In this document: one piece after another, positions 1 through 8,035 of the stretch | Layout: each line of letters starts with the position of its first letter | Numbering within the stretch: position 1 is the stretch's first letter | From: an uncultured Eubacteriales bacterium | Lineage (GTDB): Bacteria > Bacillota > Clostridia > Oscillospirales > Acutalibacteraceae | Direction of reading: 5' to 3' | Assembly: GCA_934647945.1 (NCBI GenBank) | Contig: CAKUFK010000006.1 | Span: 54,510-118,509, forward strand | DNA: 64,000 bases | Notes under the pieces: model-generated | Databases searched by the model: none | What the model was told of the DNA's origin: nothing | What the model saw: only the letters and a program-made list of their open reading frames with translations | Program-made: the position numbers and the translations under genes

Positions 1-528
1 CAAGAGCGGCAGCTTGTCGTAGGAATCCATGGAACCCGAGGTGTCGATCAGGAAGGTGAGGTTGCAGGGGGGCAGGCGGCTCTGATCGATCTCAGGGGTT
101 TTCACCCGGATAAACGCCATCTGCCGGTCGGTATGCAGAGGGGAGGGGCCGATTTCGGTGTAGACGGCGAAGGGAGCGCCGTCGTCGGGCTCCAGCGGTT
201 CCTCATAGCGGAAATAGTTCAGGAGTTCTTCGGTCCGCACGGCGTCTTTTGGGGGAAGCTGGCCGTTGTTCAGGTACCGGGCTACATTGCCGTAGGATGC
301 GGTGTCCACCTTGAGGGAGAAGGTGACGGTGGACGCGGCCGCGGCGGAGGTCTCGGCGTTTTCACGAATCGGCAGATAGGTCTCGCCGCCCGGGGCCTCC
401 ATGGGGTACGCCTCCTCCGGCTTCGCGCCCCCCGTAGTATCCAGAAATTTTCCGGCGCTGGAGCAGCCGCATAGCAGCAGCGCTCCGGCCGCCAGGAGCG
501 CGAGTCCTGTGCATCGTTGTTTTTTCAT
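1..528 (-). CDS. VWA-domain lipoprotein (YfbK-like), C-terminus beyond window
   Basis: The 176 visible codons begin with a lipoprotein signal ending LLLCGC, so the protein is probably tethered outside the membrane. A segment typical of YfbK-type proteins follows (SYGNVARYLNNGQLPP, then a NYFRYEEP stretch). The VWA fold then begins with an intact MIDAS start, DTSGSM at D162. VWA domains of this sort bind a divalent metal and a protein partner; no partner is identifiable here. The ATG at 528 was chosen because the signal peptide starts there. It lies downstream of an ECF sigma/anti-sigma pair on the same strand with a 75-base gap, so it may be part of that operon or regulon. Family assignment is firm at domain level; the exact role is unknown. 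Confidence 0.85.
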   Translation of the reverse strand, partial: MKKQRCTGLALLAAGALLLCGCSSAGKFLDTTGGAKPEEAYPMEAPGGETYLPIRENAETSAAAASTVTFSLKVDTASYGNVARYLNNGQLPPKDAVRTEELLNYFRYEEPLEPDDGAPFAVYTEIGPSPLHTDRQMAFIRVKTPEIDQSRLPPCNLTFLIDTSGSMDSYDKLPLL

Positions 529-603
529 GTTTCGTGCCTCCTCATAATCACAGATCAGGGCCTTTCATGAAGAAGAACCCGGGAGGGCGGAAAAATATGA
601 CAA

Positions 604-1206
604 CTATTTCAAAATTTCTTTTCCAATGGCGAGCAGATGGTCAAGCTCGTACCGGCAGGTCAGGGTATAGCCTATGCCGTCCTTCTGCAGCAGCAGGAGC
701 TGATAGTCGGGGGTTTGGCGGGTATAGACCGTCTGGCCGCCGAGGCTCCGTTCGGCAAGGCCATCTCCCGCCGGCGGTCCTTCCGCCGGCTCCATGACCA
801 GGATGACGTCGTCGGCCAGGCTGTCCTTGAGATAGCAGATGGTTTTCGCCTCATCCTGTTCCGCCGACATCAGCACCAGGCGGGCCGGCAGGGTGAAAGG
901 GAGGCGAGGGGTATCCGCCGACACGGCCGGAATGGACGCGGGGGAGACGGGCCCGGGTTTTTGAAAAACGCCGGGCAGGGCCAGCACCGCCAGCAGGCAG
1001 GCCGCGGCGCAGGAGAGGCCCAGGGAGAGGCGCCGGACGGATCCGCCGCGGGTGGAGCGGCGGATCCGCCTGTCCAGTTCGGGCGGGAACACCGGTGTAA
1101 CCCGGCTCCCGAGTTCCTGCCGCAGGGCATGGCCCTCAAGTTCCGCGTACCGGCCAGCCAATTCCCGAAACAGGCGGTCGGCGTCAGGCTTCTGTTTCAA
1201 CGGCAT
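604..1206 (-). CDS. Membrane anti-sigma-like protein paired with ECF sigma factor
   Basis: This 200-residue protein has a basic, helical N-terminal part (about 1-58), one membrane segment near 60-80 (SCAAACLLAVLALPG), and an extracytoplasmic domain of about 115 residues. Its first codons overlap the last 23 bases of the ECF sigma gene, which suggests translational coupling. Size, topology and position match an anti-sigma regulator holding the sigma factor at the membrane. I see no zinc-binding HxxxCxxC motif, so it is not a classical ZAS-domain anti-sigma. The outer domain could be the sensor. Function is inferred from context, not from a recognised domain. Confidence 0.7.
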   Translation of the reverse strand: MPLKQKPDADRLFRELAGRYAELEGHALRQELGSRVTPVFPPELDRRIRRSTRGGSVRRLSLGLSCAAACLLAVLALPGVFQKPGPVSPASIPAVSADTPRLPFTLPARLVLMSAEQDEAKTICYLKDSLADDVILVMEPAEGPPAGDGLAERSLGGQTVYTRQTPDYQLLLLQKDGIGYTLTCRYELDHLLAIGKEILK

Positions 1207-1732
1207 ATCCCTCCTTGATCAGCATGGCCATGAGCCGCTTTTTCGCCCGATGGAGCCGGACGGTCGCCGTGTTTTCCCGGATGCCGAGCAATTGCCCGAT
1301 TTGTTTATGGGGCAGGTCGTAGGCATATTTGAGCAGAAAGACGCTCCGCAGCTCTTCCGGCAGCCCGCCGACGAGCTCCAGGATCTTTTCGGAGGAGATC
1401 TCGGAGAGGACGTATCGCTCCAGGTCAAAAGGATCGGCCGGCTCGTCCTCCTCCGGCAGGGCGGGGGGCTGCCGCCGTTCCCGGTTATAGAGTGTCAGGG
1501 CCGTGTTGCGCACGATGGTCATCACGAACGACAGGCTGCGGTCCGATGCGGGATCGTCCACTTTGTGGCGGTTCCGATAAATCCGGAGAAACGCCTCGCT
1601 TACAGCGTCCTCGGCCAGCATCCGGTCGTGCAGAATGGCATAGGCCTTTTGCAACATGAGGCCCTTGTAGGGGGAATAGAGATAGGCGAACGCCTCTTCC
1701 TCCCCTAAAGCCAGAACGAACAGCAGAATCAC
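1184..1732 (-). CDS. ECF-type RNA polymerase sigma factor
   Basis: It encodes a sigma-70 region 2 (ILHDRMLAEDAVSEAFLRIY, about 30-50) and a region 4 helix-turn-helix (LPHKQIGQLLGIRENTATVR, about 140-160) joined by an acidic linker (PEEDEPADPFD). At 182 residues the length is normal for the family. I chose the GTG at 1732: it is preceded by GGAGG at a 7-base spacing and puts the protein start just before region 2. An upstream in-frame ATG at 1891 has no ribosome-binding site and adds residues unlike the family. It overlaps the anti-sigma gene by 23 bases. The targets are unknown; the next gene, a VWA lipoprotein, is a candidate. Confidence 0.88.
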   Translation of the reverse strand: MILLFVLALGEEEAFAYLYSPYKGLMLQKAYAILHDRMLAEDAVSEAFLRIYRNRHKVDDPASDRSLSFVMTIVRNTALTLYNRERRQPPALPEEDEPADPFDLERYVLSEISSEKILELVGGLPEELRSVFLLKYAYDLPHKQIGQLLGIRENTATVRLHRAKKRLMAMLIKEGYAVETEA

Positions 1733-1786
1733 AGCCGCACCTCCCCCTCCATCCGGTATAACCCGCGGGCCGCCGGTTTCGTTACC

Positions 1787-1815
1787 ATCATGCCATAAAA
1801 AAGTGGAAAAAACAA
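1787..1815 (-). promoter_or_regulatory. Candidate promoter of the sigma/anti-sigma operon
   Basis: Reading leftward, TTGTTT (1810-1815) and CATGAT (1787-1792) are 17 bases apart, with the GTG start 55 bases downstream of the -10. Both boxes match consensus at only four of six positions, so this is tentative. The operon might instead be autoregulated from an unrecognised ECF promoter. Confidence 0.35.
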
Positions 1816-1940
1816 GGAGCCGCAAAACAGGAGATACGGCTCCGGCATGTCGAAACACGCCGGCCGCTCTTGTCGGGCGGCGGTTCGCCATCGCTCACCT
1901 TGCTCCCACTGTCCCCGACAGGTCGGCCCCTGCTCTTAAA

Positions 1941-1973
1941 AAATGGCGGAAACACACCGTGTTTCCGCCATTT
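1941..1973 (-). terminator. Rho-independent terminator downstream of GH43 operon
   Basis: A perfect 15-base-pair stem (AAATGGCGGAAACAC, 3-base loop, complement) is followed on the minus strand by a run of T. It lies 136 bases past the stop of the minus-strand GH43 gene and before the sigma operon. Confidence 0.75.
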
Positions 1974-1987
1974 GTCGCTTATGAGGC

Positions 1988-2018
1988 GTGTTTTCGAGGC
2001 ACGTGTCCTCGAAAACAC
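1988..2018. repeat. Perfect 12-bp inverted repeat with palindromic CACGTG loop
   Basis: GTGTTTTCGAGG (1988-1999) pairs with CCTCGAAAACAC (2007-2018). The 7-base loop contains the palindrome CACGTG. It sits just upstream (in minus-strand reading) of the terminator at 1941-1973. It could be a second terminator stem without a T tract, an operator, or the remnant of a small repeat element. The rest of 1733-2108 holds no gene I can support. Confidence 0.6.
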
Positions 2019-2108
2019 GGATCCTGAACTCCCCACAGCCGTTTGGGCCATCGACTGCTCATTTTCTGCTTTTTTGACAGACGGAAGCCGCAAAACAGGG
2101 AGGACGGG

Positions 2109-3032
2109 TCAGTCGGCCATGACCTGTTCGGTTCCGGTTTTGACCGGGGAACCGAAAACCGGCGTGGTGCCGTCCCAGCCGAATTTCTGCGCCCGGACGC
2201 TCCGGCCCCGCCAGCCGCTGCCCGAGACCTCATTAGCGTGGTAGACGATCCAGTCCTCGGCCCCGTCGGGGGAGGTGGTGAAGGAGCAGTGCCCCGGCCC
2301 ATAAGCGGTCTCGGCCTTGGTGAAGAGGGGGGCCGCCGTCTTGGTCCAGGCGGCCGGATCCAACGGATCCGGCCCCGTCAGGGTAAGCAGACCGAGGCAG
2401 TAGTCGTCGGTCCAGCTTCCACTGGCCGAATAGACGATATGGACCGTGCCGTCTTTTTTCAGCACCTCCGGCCCCTCGTTAACCGTGGGACGGCCGTGGC
2501 ATTCCCAGTCGTGTTCGGGCCGGGAAATGCAGGTACGCTCGCCGCAAACGGTAAAGGGATCGGACATGGGGGCGATGTAGAGCTGCTGGGAGACATCCAC
2601 ATCCCCCTCCCAGCCCGACCAGATGAAATAGAGGCTTCCCCCGTGCTGCATCACGGTGCCGTCGATGGCCCAGTGATTGTCGGGCGAGGCAACCTTGCCC
2701 ACCATCCGGAAGGGTTCCTGCGGGCCGTCCGACGTCAGGGCATACATACGGTGACAGGCGTTCCGGCCGTCGTCTGCCGCGACATAGATCACCCAGACGC
2801 CGCCGATGCAGTGGAGTTCGGGAGCCCAATAGTTTTTGGAATACAGTGTGCCCTCCGGGGCGGTATAGACGCACACCGGTTCGGCCCTGCCGATATCGCA
2901 CAAGCGGCCGGCCTTGGCGACACAGAGCGAATTGCCGCCGCGGGAGAAGCAATAATAGTAGGCGCCCTCGTGATAGAGAACCCAGGGATCGGCGTGGGGG
3001 GCAGGGGCAATGGGGTTGACAAACGTCGACAT
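2109..3032 (-). CDS. Glycoside hydrolase family 43, cytosolic
   Basis: A 307-residue five-bladed beta-propeller enzyme without a signal peptide. The three carboxylates expected in clan GH-F are visible: D15 (HADPW, base), D124 (AIDG, pKa modulator) and E189 (GPE, acid). GH43 members remove alpha-L-arabinofuranosyl or beta-xylosyl units; the subfamily cannot be told by eye. The ATG at 3032 is preceded by AAAGGA. In-frame codons further upstream overlap the DUF2264 gene and are not needed. It is the last gene of a three-gene operon (GH116-like, DUF2264, GH43), 17 bases after DUF2264. The operon probably trims imported oligosaccharides inside the cell. Confidence 0.9.
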   Translation of the reverse strand: MSTFVNPIAPAPHADPWVLYHEGAYYYCFSRGGNSLCVAKAGRLCDIGRAEPVCVYTAPEGTLYSKNYWAPELHCIGGVWVIYVAADDGRNACHRMYALTSDGPQEPFRMVGKVASPDNHWAIDGTVMQHGGSLYFIWSGWEGDVDVSQQLYIAPMSDPFTVCGERTCISRPEHDWECHGRPTVNEGPEVLKKDGTVHIVYSASGSWTDDYCLGLLTLTGPDPLDPAAWTKTAAPLFTKAETAYGPGHCSFTTSPDGAEDWIVYHANEVSGSGWRGRSVRAQKFGWDGTTPVFGSPVKTGTEQVMAD

Positions 3033-3049
3033 AGTCACTCGTCCTTTCA

Positions 3050-4183
3050 TCATATCGCGTGATCGGGCTGAAAATCCTGTCCCGACCAAACGGCCCTGGA
3101 GGTCCAGGCGGTGTCGGGATCCGACCAGAAGGGATCGTCCGGGGAAAGGCCCAGGGGCAGGAAAGCGGTGGTGCAGAGATACAGGCTGCCGGTGGAAATA
3201 TACCGTTCTCCAGCGCCCGGCTGATGGCCGTATACGCCTACGGTGAGCCATCCGCCCTCATCGAACATGCCGGGGGTTGCCTGCACCCGCCGGATCACCG
3301 CGTCCAGGGCACAGCGTGCCTTTGCGGGGGGGAGGCCTTCGGGCAGGCGATGCTCCAGCGCCATCTGGGCGAGAAGCTGGAACGCGCCGTAACGATAGGC
3401 GATGGAGCGCCCGACGATGGGATAGGAGCCGTCCGGGGCGATCAGGCGTTCCTCGATGGCCGCGTAGCGGGACGCGCGGCGGAGGATATGTTCCTGCATG
3501 GCCTGCCAGTCCCGGAAGCGGCCGCCCACGGCGTCCAGGATATCCACCAGCATGGGCTGGATGACGAAGCTGTTGTAGTAATCGAAGTGGAAGGCGGCGC
3601 CGTCGCCGTACATCCCGTCCCCCTTGTACCACTGGTCGTGCTGGCGGAGGGCGTAATCGATCCGCATGGAATCCCAGTCCTCCACCCCTGCCACGCAGAA
3701 AAAGGCCTCGATCATGGCACTGAACAGCAGCCAGTTGCTGGCGAAGGGCTTTTGGGCCCGGGTGCGTTTGAGTTCGGTGACGAGCCGCGTCTTGGAGACG
3801 GGAGGCAGCTCCTCCCAGAGGGCATGGGGCGCCCGGAGCAGCGCGTGAGCGAGGAAGGCCGCGTCCACCAGCCGCTGGCCGCCGGTGGCGAAATTCAAAT
3901 AATCGGGAGAATCCGGATCCACGCCAGCGGCGATCGCCTGCCGGGCCAGGAGACGGAGGCGCTGCTGTTTTTCCCGTTCTTCTCCGTCCAGCCCTTCCAG
4001 CTCCAGCCAGGGGGCGAGGCCGCACAGGGTGCGGCCGAGGGCTTCCAGATAGGTGCAGGTTTTCCGGTCATCGATATCGTTGACGCTTTCGACCGGCATC
4101 TCCTCCCGCAGCCGTTCACGGGACAGAGCGTCGAGGACCGGACAGGCGATTTTGACCAGGGAGTCTACCCAATAGGCGCGCAT
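3050..4183 (-). CDS. DUF2264 protein (CAZy GH154-type)
   Basis: This 377-residue, mostly helical protein matches the DUF2264 family, an (alpha/alpha)-barrel fold. Recognisable stretches are YLEALGRTLCGLAPWL near 48-63, DGMYGDGAAFHFDYYNSFVI near 193-212, and SYPIVGRSIAYRYGAF near 262-277. Some DUF2264 proteins have been placed in CAZy family GH154 as exo-glucuronidase-like enzymes, so an uronic acid substrate is possible but not shown here. It has no signal peptide. The ATG at 4183 has AAAGGGG upstream and starts 4 bases after the stop of the GH116-like gene, so the two are translated as one unit. Translation could be extended upstream in this frame, but that would lie inside the neighbouring gene. 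Confidence 0.8.
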   Translation of the reverse strand: MRAYWVDSLVKIACPVLDALSRERLREEMPVESVNDIDDRKTCTYLEALGRTLCGLAPWLELEGLDGEEREKQQRLRLLARQAIAAGVDPDSPDYLNFATGGQRLVDAAFLAHALLRAPHALWEELPPVSKTRLVTELKRTRAQKPFASNWLLFSAMIEAFFCVAGVEDWDSMRIDYALRQHDQWYKGDGMYGDGAAFHFDYYNSFVIQPMLVDILDAVGGRFRDWQAMQEHILRRASRYAAIEERLIAPDGSYPIVGRSIAYRYGAFQLLAQMALEHRLPEGLPPAKARCALDAVIRRVQATPGMFDEGGWLTVGVYGHQPGAGERYISTGSLYLCTTAFLPLGLSPDDPFWSDPDTAWTSRAVWSGQDFQPDHAI

Positions 4184-4187
4184 GACG

Positions 4188-6632
4188 TCAGCCCCTTTCC
4201 ACGGCGGTATAGGGGGTGTAGCGGATGGCGCGCACCTCGGGCGAACCGCTGACCCATTCCACGAACGGCTCGCCGTTTTTGACACCGGCGACGCCGTAGC
4301 CGAAGGCCGTGGAGAGGAAAGAGGTAAAATCCCCCTCGATACGAGGCTCGATGGCGAGGATCCCCGTGACGGCATCGTACCGGATGCCGGTGCAGGCCTG
4401 CAGCAGGGAATAGGAGGCCAGCGCCCGCTGATACCAGTGCCCGCATTCGTATTCGTTGTAGGGATTGCGGGCCCGGCCGTTGTAGCGGCTGCGGGTGGAG
4501 CGGACGATGGCGAGCCCCTGTTCCACATAGCCCTTGGATATCAGATGGGCGGCCACCTGGTATTCCACCCCGGTCCACACCTCATTGCTGTAGATAAAAG
4601 GCAGGGAGGGACGTCCGCCGTGAGGCCAGGTGCAGTTGAGCAGGCCGCTTTCCTCCCCAAGGGCGTATCCGGGCCGCTGCGGATCGGCGTGATCCCGGAG
4701 GCTCGTCCGGAAGTTGTAGCGGAAGACGGAGAGCAGGTGACGCCGGACGAGAGCGTCGTCCACGCTGCCCGGCAGGCCGCAGACAAAGCCCATCCAATCC
4801 CCGATGATGCCGTCGGACAGGCAGCCGGTACCGTACTGGTAGTGGGGGCCTTCCCGTTCGAGCAGGGCGCGGCTCTCCTCCGACAGCCGGAACCGGACCG
4901 CTTCGAAGTCCTCGCCCAATTCCCGGAACTGCACCTTCTGAATAAAATATTCGCCGTCAAACAGCTCTTGTTCGAGATACGCCTTGGCCTGCGCATACAG
5001 GCGGCGGTATTCGCCGGCAGGTTCTCCGAGCTCCTCTGCCAGCTCCGCCATGGCCCGCAGCGCCGCGGCATAGATGGATTGGTTCATCCCGTCGGGACCC
5101 CAAAATTCGATGTCGTATGTATTGTGATGGGGGTACCGGAGGACGCCGCTGCATTCGCGGTCCCACAGGCCGATGCAGTAGTCCAGGCTCTGTTTCATCC
5201 GCGGCCACAGACCGGCGAGCCAGTCCCGGTCGGCGCCGATGTGGTAATCCCGATAGACCTTGAGGATACCGCCGAGCTGGCCGTCCGCCGCGGGATGGTG
5301 CTGATGAGCGGGCACCCGGATGGGCAGCGGCGCGCGGAAGCGCTGGTCGCCCCGTTCATCCTGGCATTCGTGGAATTCCGTGTCCCGGAGGCTGCGTTCG
5401 AGGTCGGGGAACAGATGGCACAGGGCCTGGGCGTAGTTGAGCACATGGGTGCAGCTTCCATGACAGCTTCCCTGCCGGTCCCCGCTGCCCTCCCAGGACC
5501 AGAACCGCCCGTCCGCCTGCCGCATGACGGTGGGAGACTTGAGGATGCTCAAATTGGCCGCCACCGCGTCCAGCACCGCCTCATCGAGGGTGGTGCGGTA
5601 CAGCGTGTCGGCGAACCGGGCGGAGGCTGTCCGCAGGGATTCGTATTCCGCCGCCCAGTAACGGGAGAGCGGGCCGATGCCGTCAAACAGGGTAGCGTAA
5701 TAGGGAGTATAGGTTTCCATATGATCCTTATATATGCTGTTGCCGTCGGCGTCCAGGGGATCCTCCCCCTCCCGGAGCGAGGAACGGGGCACGTACCAGG
5801 AAAGCAGAAGCCGCAGGGTACGGCTCTCGCCCGGCCCGAGGGTAAGAGGGAGATACAGGCTGCCGCCCATGCTCTGCCTCGCGTCTTCTTCGGGATAGGG
5901 CGGGGTGTCCACTGCCTCGCCGGCCTCGATACGGTTCCATACCTCGGTCATGCCGTCGAACATGAAGCCGCGGAACCAGCGGCAATCCACGGCGGGGCTT
6001 TCGTCTTGCAGCGCGATCCGGCACCAGCCTTCGTCAAACGGCTTCTCTTCGGGAGGCTGGTAATAGAGCTCGAGCGCGCTGCCGTCCCGGCGGACAAAGC
6101 CGCGTCCGCCCTTCCGGTCGGGAGGGCCGATGAAATTGATGGTGTGGAAGGAAAACAGCAGATCGAGAGGGGTACTTCCCGCGTTGGCGATCCGGTATTC
6201 CAGCGCCGCCAGGGGAAGGGAGGCGGACCGGCTGTCGCCCGGCTCAAACGGGCTCCAGCCGGTGATGCAGGCCGTCACGGGCAGGGCGTCGTCCCGCAGC
6301 GTGACGGTCCCAAAGGGGAACCGGGAGGTGAAGGAGGCCTCCCGGAACCGGGGAAGGCCGAAGTTGCGCCCATGCAGACCGTGGCCGCCGCCCGGGGCCC
6401 GGAAAATTTTCCGTTCCGGAACCGGGCCCTGCAATACGACCGCCCGGTTGCCCTGCGGGCGGCGGATGGTTAAGGCGGCAAAGGCGTTCGGCTCATGAAG
6501 AAGGTCGGGACGGTGGTAGAGCGAGACATGAGAGAGCGCCCCCGTGCCTTCCAGGCAGATGGTGCCCGCGCCGATCCCTCCCATGGGAAAGGCGACGAGC
6601 TGGTTGTCTTCTCCCCGATACATCCGCGGCAT
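4188..6632 (-). CDS. GH116-like glycosidase (glucosylceramidase/beta-glucosidase superfamily)
   Basis: An 814-residue protein. The N-terminal beta-sandwich (about 1-300, opening with FPMGGIGAGTICLEGTGAL) and C-terminal (alpha/alpha)6 barrel match the GBA2/GH116 architecture. The barrel carries HNTYDIEFWGPDGMNQS and, later, GCLSDGIIGDWMG. I place the conserved acids near E509 and D607, but the segment before HNTYD reads LRYP where relatives often carry an acidic residue, so the nucleophile is uncertain. No signal peptide is present. The ATG at 6632 has AGGAGG 6 bases away; an in-frame ATG 24 bases earlier lacks one. It is the first gene of the leftward operon, and its promoter region faces the LacI-type operator. 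Confidence 0.82.
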   Translation of the reverse strand: MPRMYRGEDNQLVAFPMGGIGAGTICLEGTGALSHVSLYHRPDLLHEPNAFAALTIRRPQGNRAVVLQGPVPERKIFRAPGGGHGLHGRNFGLPRFREASFTSRFPFGTVTLRDDALPVTACITGWSPFEPGDSRSASLPLAALEYRIANAGSTPLDLLFSFHTINFIGPPDRKGGRGFVRRDGSALELYYQPPEEKPFDEGWCRIALQDESPAVDCRWFRGFMFDGMTEVWNRIEAGEAVDTPPYPEEDARQSMGGSLYLPLTLGPGESRTLRLLLSWYVPRSSLREGEDPLDADGNSIYKDHMETYTPYYATLFDGIGPLSRYWAAEYESLRTASARFADTLYRTTLDEAVLDAVAANLSILKSPTVMRQADGRFWSWEGSGDRQGSCHGSCTHVLNYAQALCHLFPDLERSLRDTEFHECQDERGDQRFRAPLPIRVPAHQHHPAADGQLGGILKVYRDYHIGADRDWLAGLWPRMKQSLDYCIGLWDRECSGVLRYPHHNTYDIEFWGPDGMNQSIYAAALRAMAELAEELGEPAGEYRRLYAQAKAYLEQELFDGEYFIQKVQFRELGEDFEAVRFRLSEESRALLEREGPHYQYGTGCLSDGIIGDWMGFVCGLPGSVDDALVRRHLLSVFRYNFRTSLRDHADPQRPGYALGEESGLLNCTWPHGGRPSLPFIYSNEVWTGVEYQVAAHLISKGYVEQGLAIVRSTRSRYNGRARNPYNEYECGHWYQRALASYSLLQACTGIRYDAVTGILAIEPRIEGDFTSFLSTAFGYGVAGVKNGEPFVEWVSGSPEVRAIRYTPYTAVERG

Positions 6633-6721
6633 ACAATTCCTCCTAAAAAATTTCAAATTTTTACCAAATCCCCAAAAAACCAGCAGCCATGGGCTCTCAG
6701 CGGCTTTCAGTATATGTGAAA

Positions 6722-6727
6722 ATTATA
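6722..6727 (-). promoter_or_regulatory. Candidate -10 box for GH116-like operon
   Basis: Reading leftward, a perfect TATAAT lies 90 bases before the GH116-like start. No convincing -35 box is present at 16-18 bases (TTTTCC is the best), so an activator may be needed or the call may be wrong. Confidence 0.4.
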
Positions 6728-6773
6728 GCGTTTATGATTGTTGTGGAAAAACACAAAAAAATGAGATTGGCTC

Positions 6774-6802
6774 TTGACAATTCATGAGAAATTGTATATA
6801 CT
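6774..6802 (+). promoter_or_regulatory. Sigma-A promoter of the rightward island
   Basis: A perfect TTGACA (6774-6779), a 17-base spacer and TATACT (6797-6802) make a near-consensus promoter. Transcription should start near 6809, immediately before the palindromic operator. Confidence 0.85.
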
Positions 6803-6816
6803 CAAGGTGAGATTAA

Positions 6817-6830
6817 CGATAACGTTATCG
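6817..6830. promoter_or_regulatory. LacI-family operator
   Basis: The perfect 14-base palindrome CGATAACGTTATCG, with a central CG, has the form bound by LacI/GalR regulators. It lies about 8-21 bases after the predicted transcription start, where binding would block the rightward promoter. The LacI-family gene at 33787 is the natural candidate regulator. Confidence 0.8.
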
Positions 6831-6954
6831 ATAATGCCTGGAAACACTTGCTATTGTATAGGATGGGGCGCCTCTTGTCAATACAGATTCCGGGCAGACC
6901 GTACGTAGCGGCCGGCAGGGAGACCCGCCGGTTTGGTTTTGGGGAGGAAACGGG

Positions 6955-8013
6955 ATGGAAACGCAACAGAAACTGGCCCGTCTGAGACAATTTATGAGCG
7001 AAAACGACATTCCCGCCGTGGTTGTCCGCCGGCAGCCGAACTTTTCATGGCTGACAGGCGGCGGCCGCGGATTTATCGGCCTGGCCTCGGAAATGGCCTG
7101 CGGCAGCCTGGTGGTCACGTCGAACAAGGCGGTCCTGGTGGCCAATAACATCGAGTGCGGGCGCCTGGTCGGCGAGGAGCTGCCGGAAAGGGCATTTACA
7201 TATGAAGCGGTTCCCTGGACGGAGGACGGCACCATTCCGGCGGTGTTTGACCGGCTATGCCCGGACGGATATCAGGAGGACGGACAGTTGGGGGCCTTTT
7301 TTGTACAGGAACGCACCCGGCTGTGCGATGAGGAGGCCGAACGTTTCCGTGAGCTGGGCCGGGATGTGGACCGGTGTATGCTGGAGGCGTCCCGCGGAGT
7401 CGCTCCCTTGATATCGGAATTCGAAATGGCGGGCCGGCTGTCGGCGGCCATGTGGGCGAAGGGCCTGGAGCCGATTACCATGCTGATTGCGGCGGACGAC
7501 CGCAGCCGGCGGGTGCGGCACTATGTACCGACCGACGCCAGGGCTCAGAACGGGCTGATTTGTTCCATTTGTGCGCGGCGGGGCGGCCTGGTTGCTTCTG
7601 CCACCCGTATGATCGCGTTTGACAGGAGTTTCGCCGCCGATTACACGCGCCTGCTCGAGGTGGAGGCGGCAGCCTTCAACGAAACCGTACCCGGAAAGAC
7701 GATGGGGGAGGTTTTCCAGAAGATCTGCACGGCTTATGACAAGATCGGGATGCCGGAGGAGTGGCGCCGCCACCATCAGGGCGGCCTGACCGGTTATCTG
7801 GCCCGGGAGATCCGCGCCGACAAATCCACCGGGCATGTGGTCCGGGTGGGGGAGGCGTATGCCTGGAACCCGTCCTGTGAAGGCGCAAAATGCGAGGACA
7901 CCGTTCTTGTGACGGAAAACGGCCTGGAGATCCTGACGGCCGGCGGAGGCTGGCCGACCATCAGTGTGTACGGCTATCAGCGCCCCGCGGTCCTGAAATT
8001 CTATGAAGCGTAA
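6955..8013 (+). CDS. M24-family protein with lost metal ligands (pseudo-peptidase)
   Basis: This 352-residue protein has a creatinase-like N-terminal domain (about 1-125) and a pita-bread M24 domain (about 130-350). Intact Xaa-Pro peptidases bind two metals through D, D, H, E, E. Here the first Asp region reads LICSICARRG, the SDxTR position reads SATR, and the first Glu position reads NPS instead of EPG. Only the His (HHQGGLTGY) and the last Glu (KCEDTVLV) remain. Classical dipeptidase activity is therefore unlikely; a creatinase-like or binding role is possible. The ATG at 6955 follows GAGGAAACGGG. It is the first gene after the LacI-controlled promoter, 22 bases before the DMT exporter. 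Confidence 0.85.
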   Translation: METQQKLARLRQFMSENDIPAVVVRRQPNFSWLTGGGRGFIGLASEMACGSLVVTSNKAVLVANNIECGRLVGEELPERAFTYEAVPWTEDGTIPAVFDRLCPDGYQEDGQLGAFFVQERTRLCDEEAERFRELGRDVDRCMLEASRGVAPLISEFEMAGRLSAAMWAKGLEPITMLIAADDRSRRVRHYVPTDARAQNGLICSICARRGGLVASATRMIAFDRSFAADYTRLLEVEAAAFNETVPGKTMGEVFQKICTAYDKIGMPEEWRRHHQGGLTGYLAREIRADKSTGHVVRVGEAYAWNPSCEGAKCEDTVLVTENGLEILTAGGGWPTISVYGYQRPAVLKFYEA

Positions 8014-8035
8014 AGGTGAAGTGACCGGTTAGATT

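Larger units (their letters stand above)
6633..6954. other. Divergent intergenic control region
   Basis: This 322-base, locally AT-rich gap separates the leftward glycosidase operon from the long rightward island. It contains a good rightward promoter, a perfect LacI-type palindrome and a likely leftward -10 box, which are listed separately. The rightward 5' leader of about 145 bases shows no riboswitch I recognise. Confidence 0.8.

Noticed and set aside
133..2027. Several plus-strand open frames of 60-340 codons across the left end and the glycosidase genes
   Set aside because: They are antisense to genes with clear domains, lack ribosome-binding sites, and have the Gly/Arg/Ala-rich composition of GC-rich shadow frames.
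1788..2093. A 101-codon minus-strand frame over the hairpin region
   Set aside because: It runs through the terminator stem and has no ribosome-binding site or recognisable sequence.
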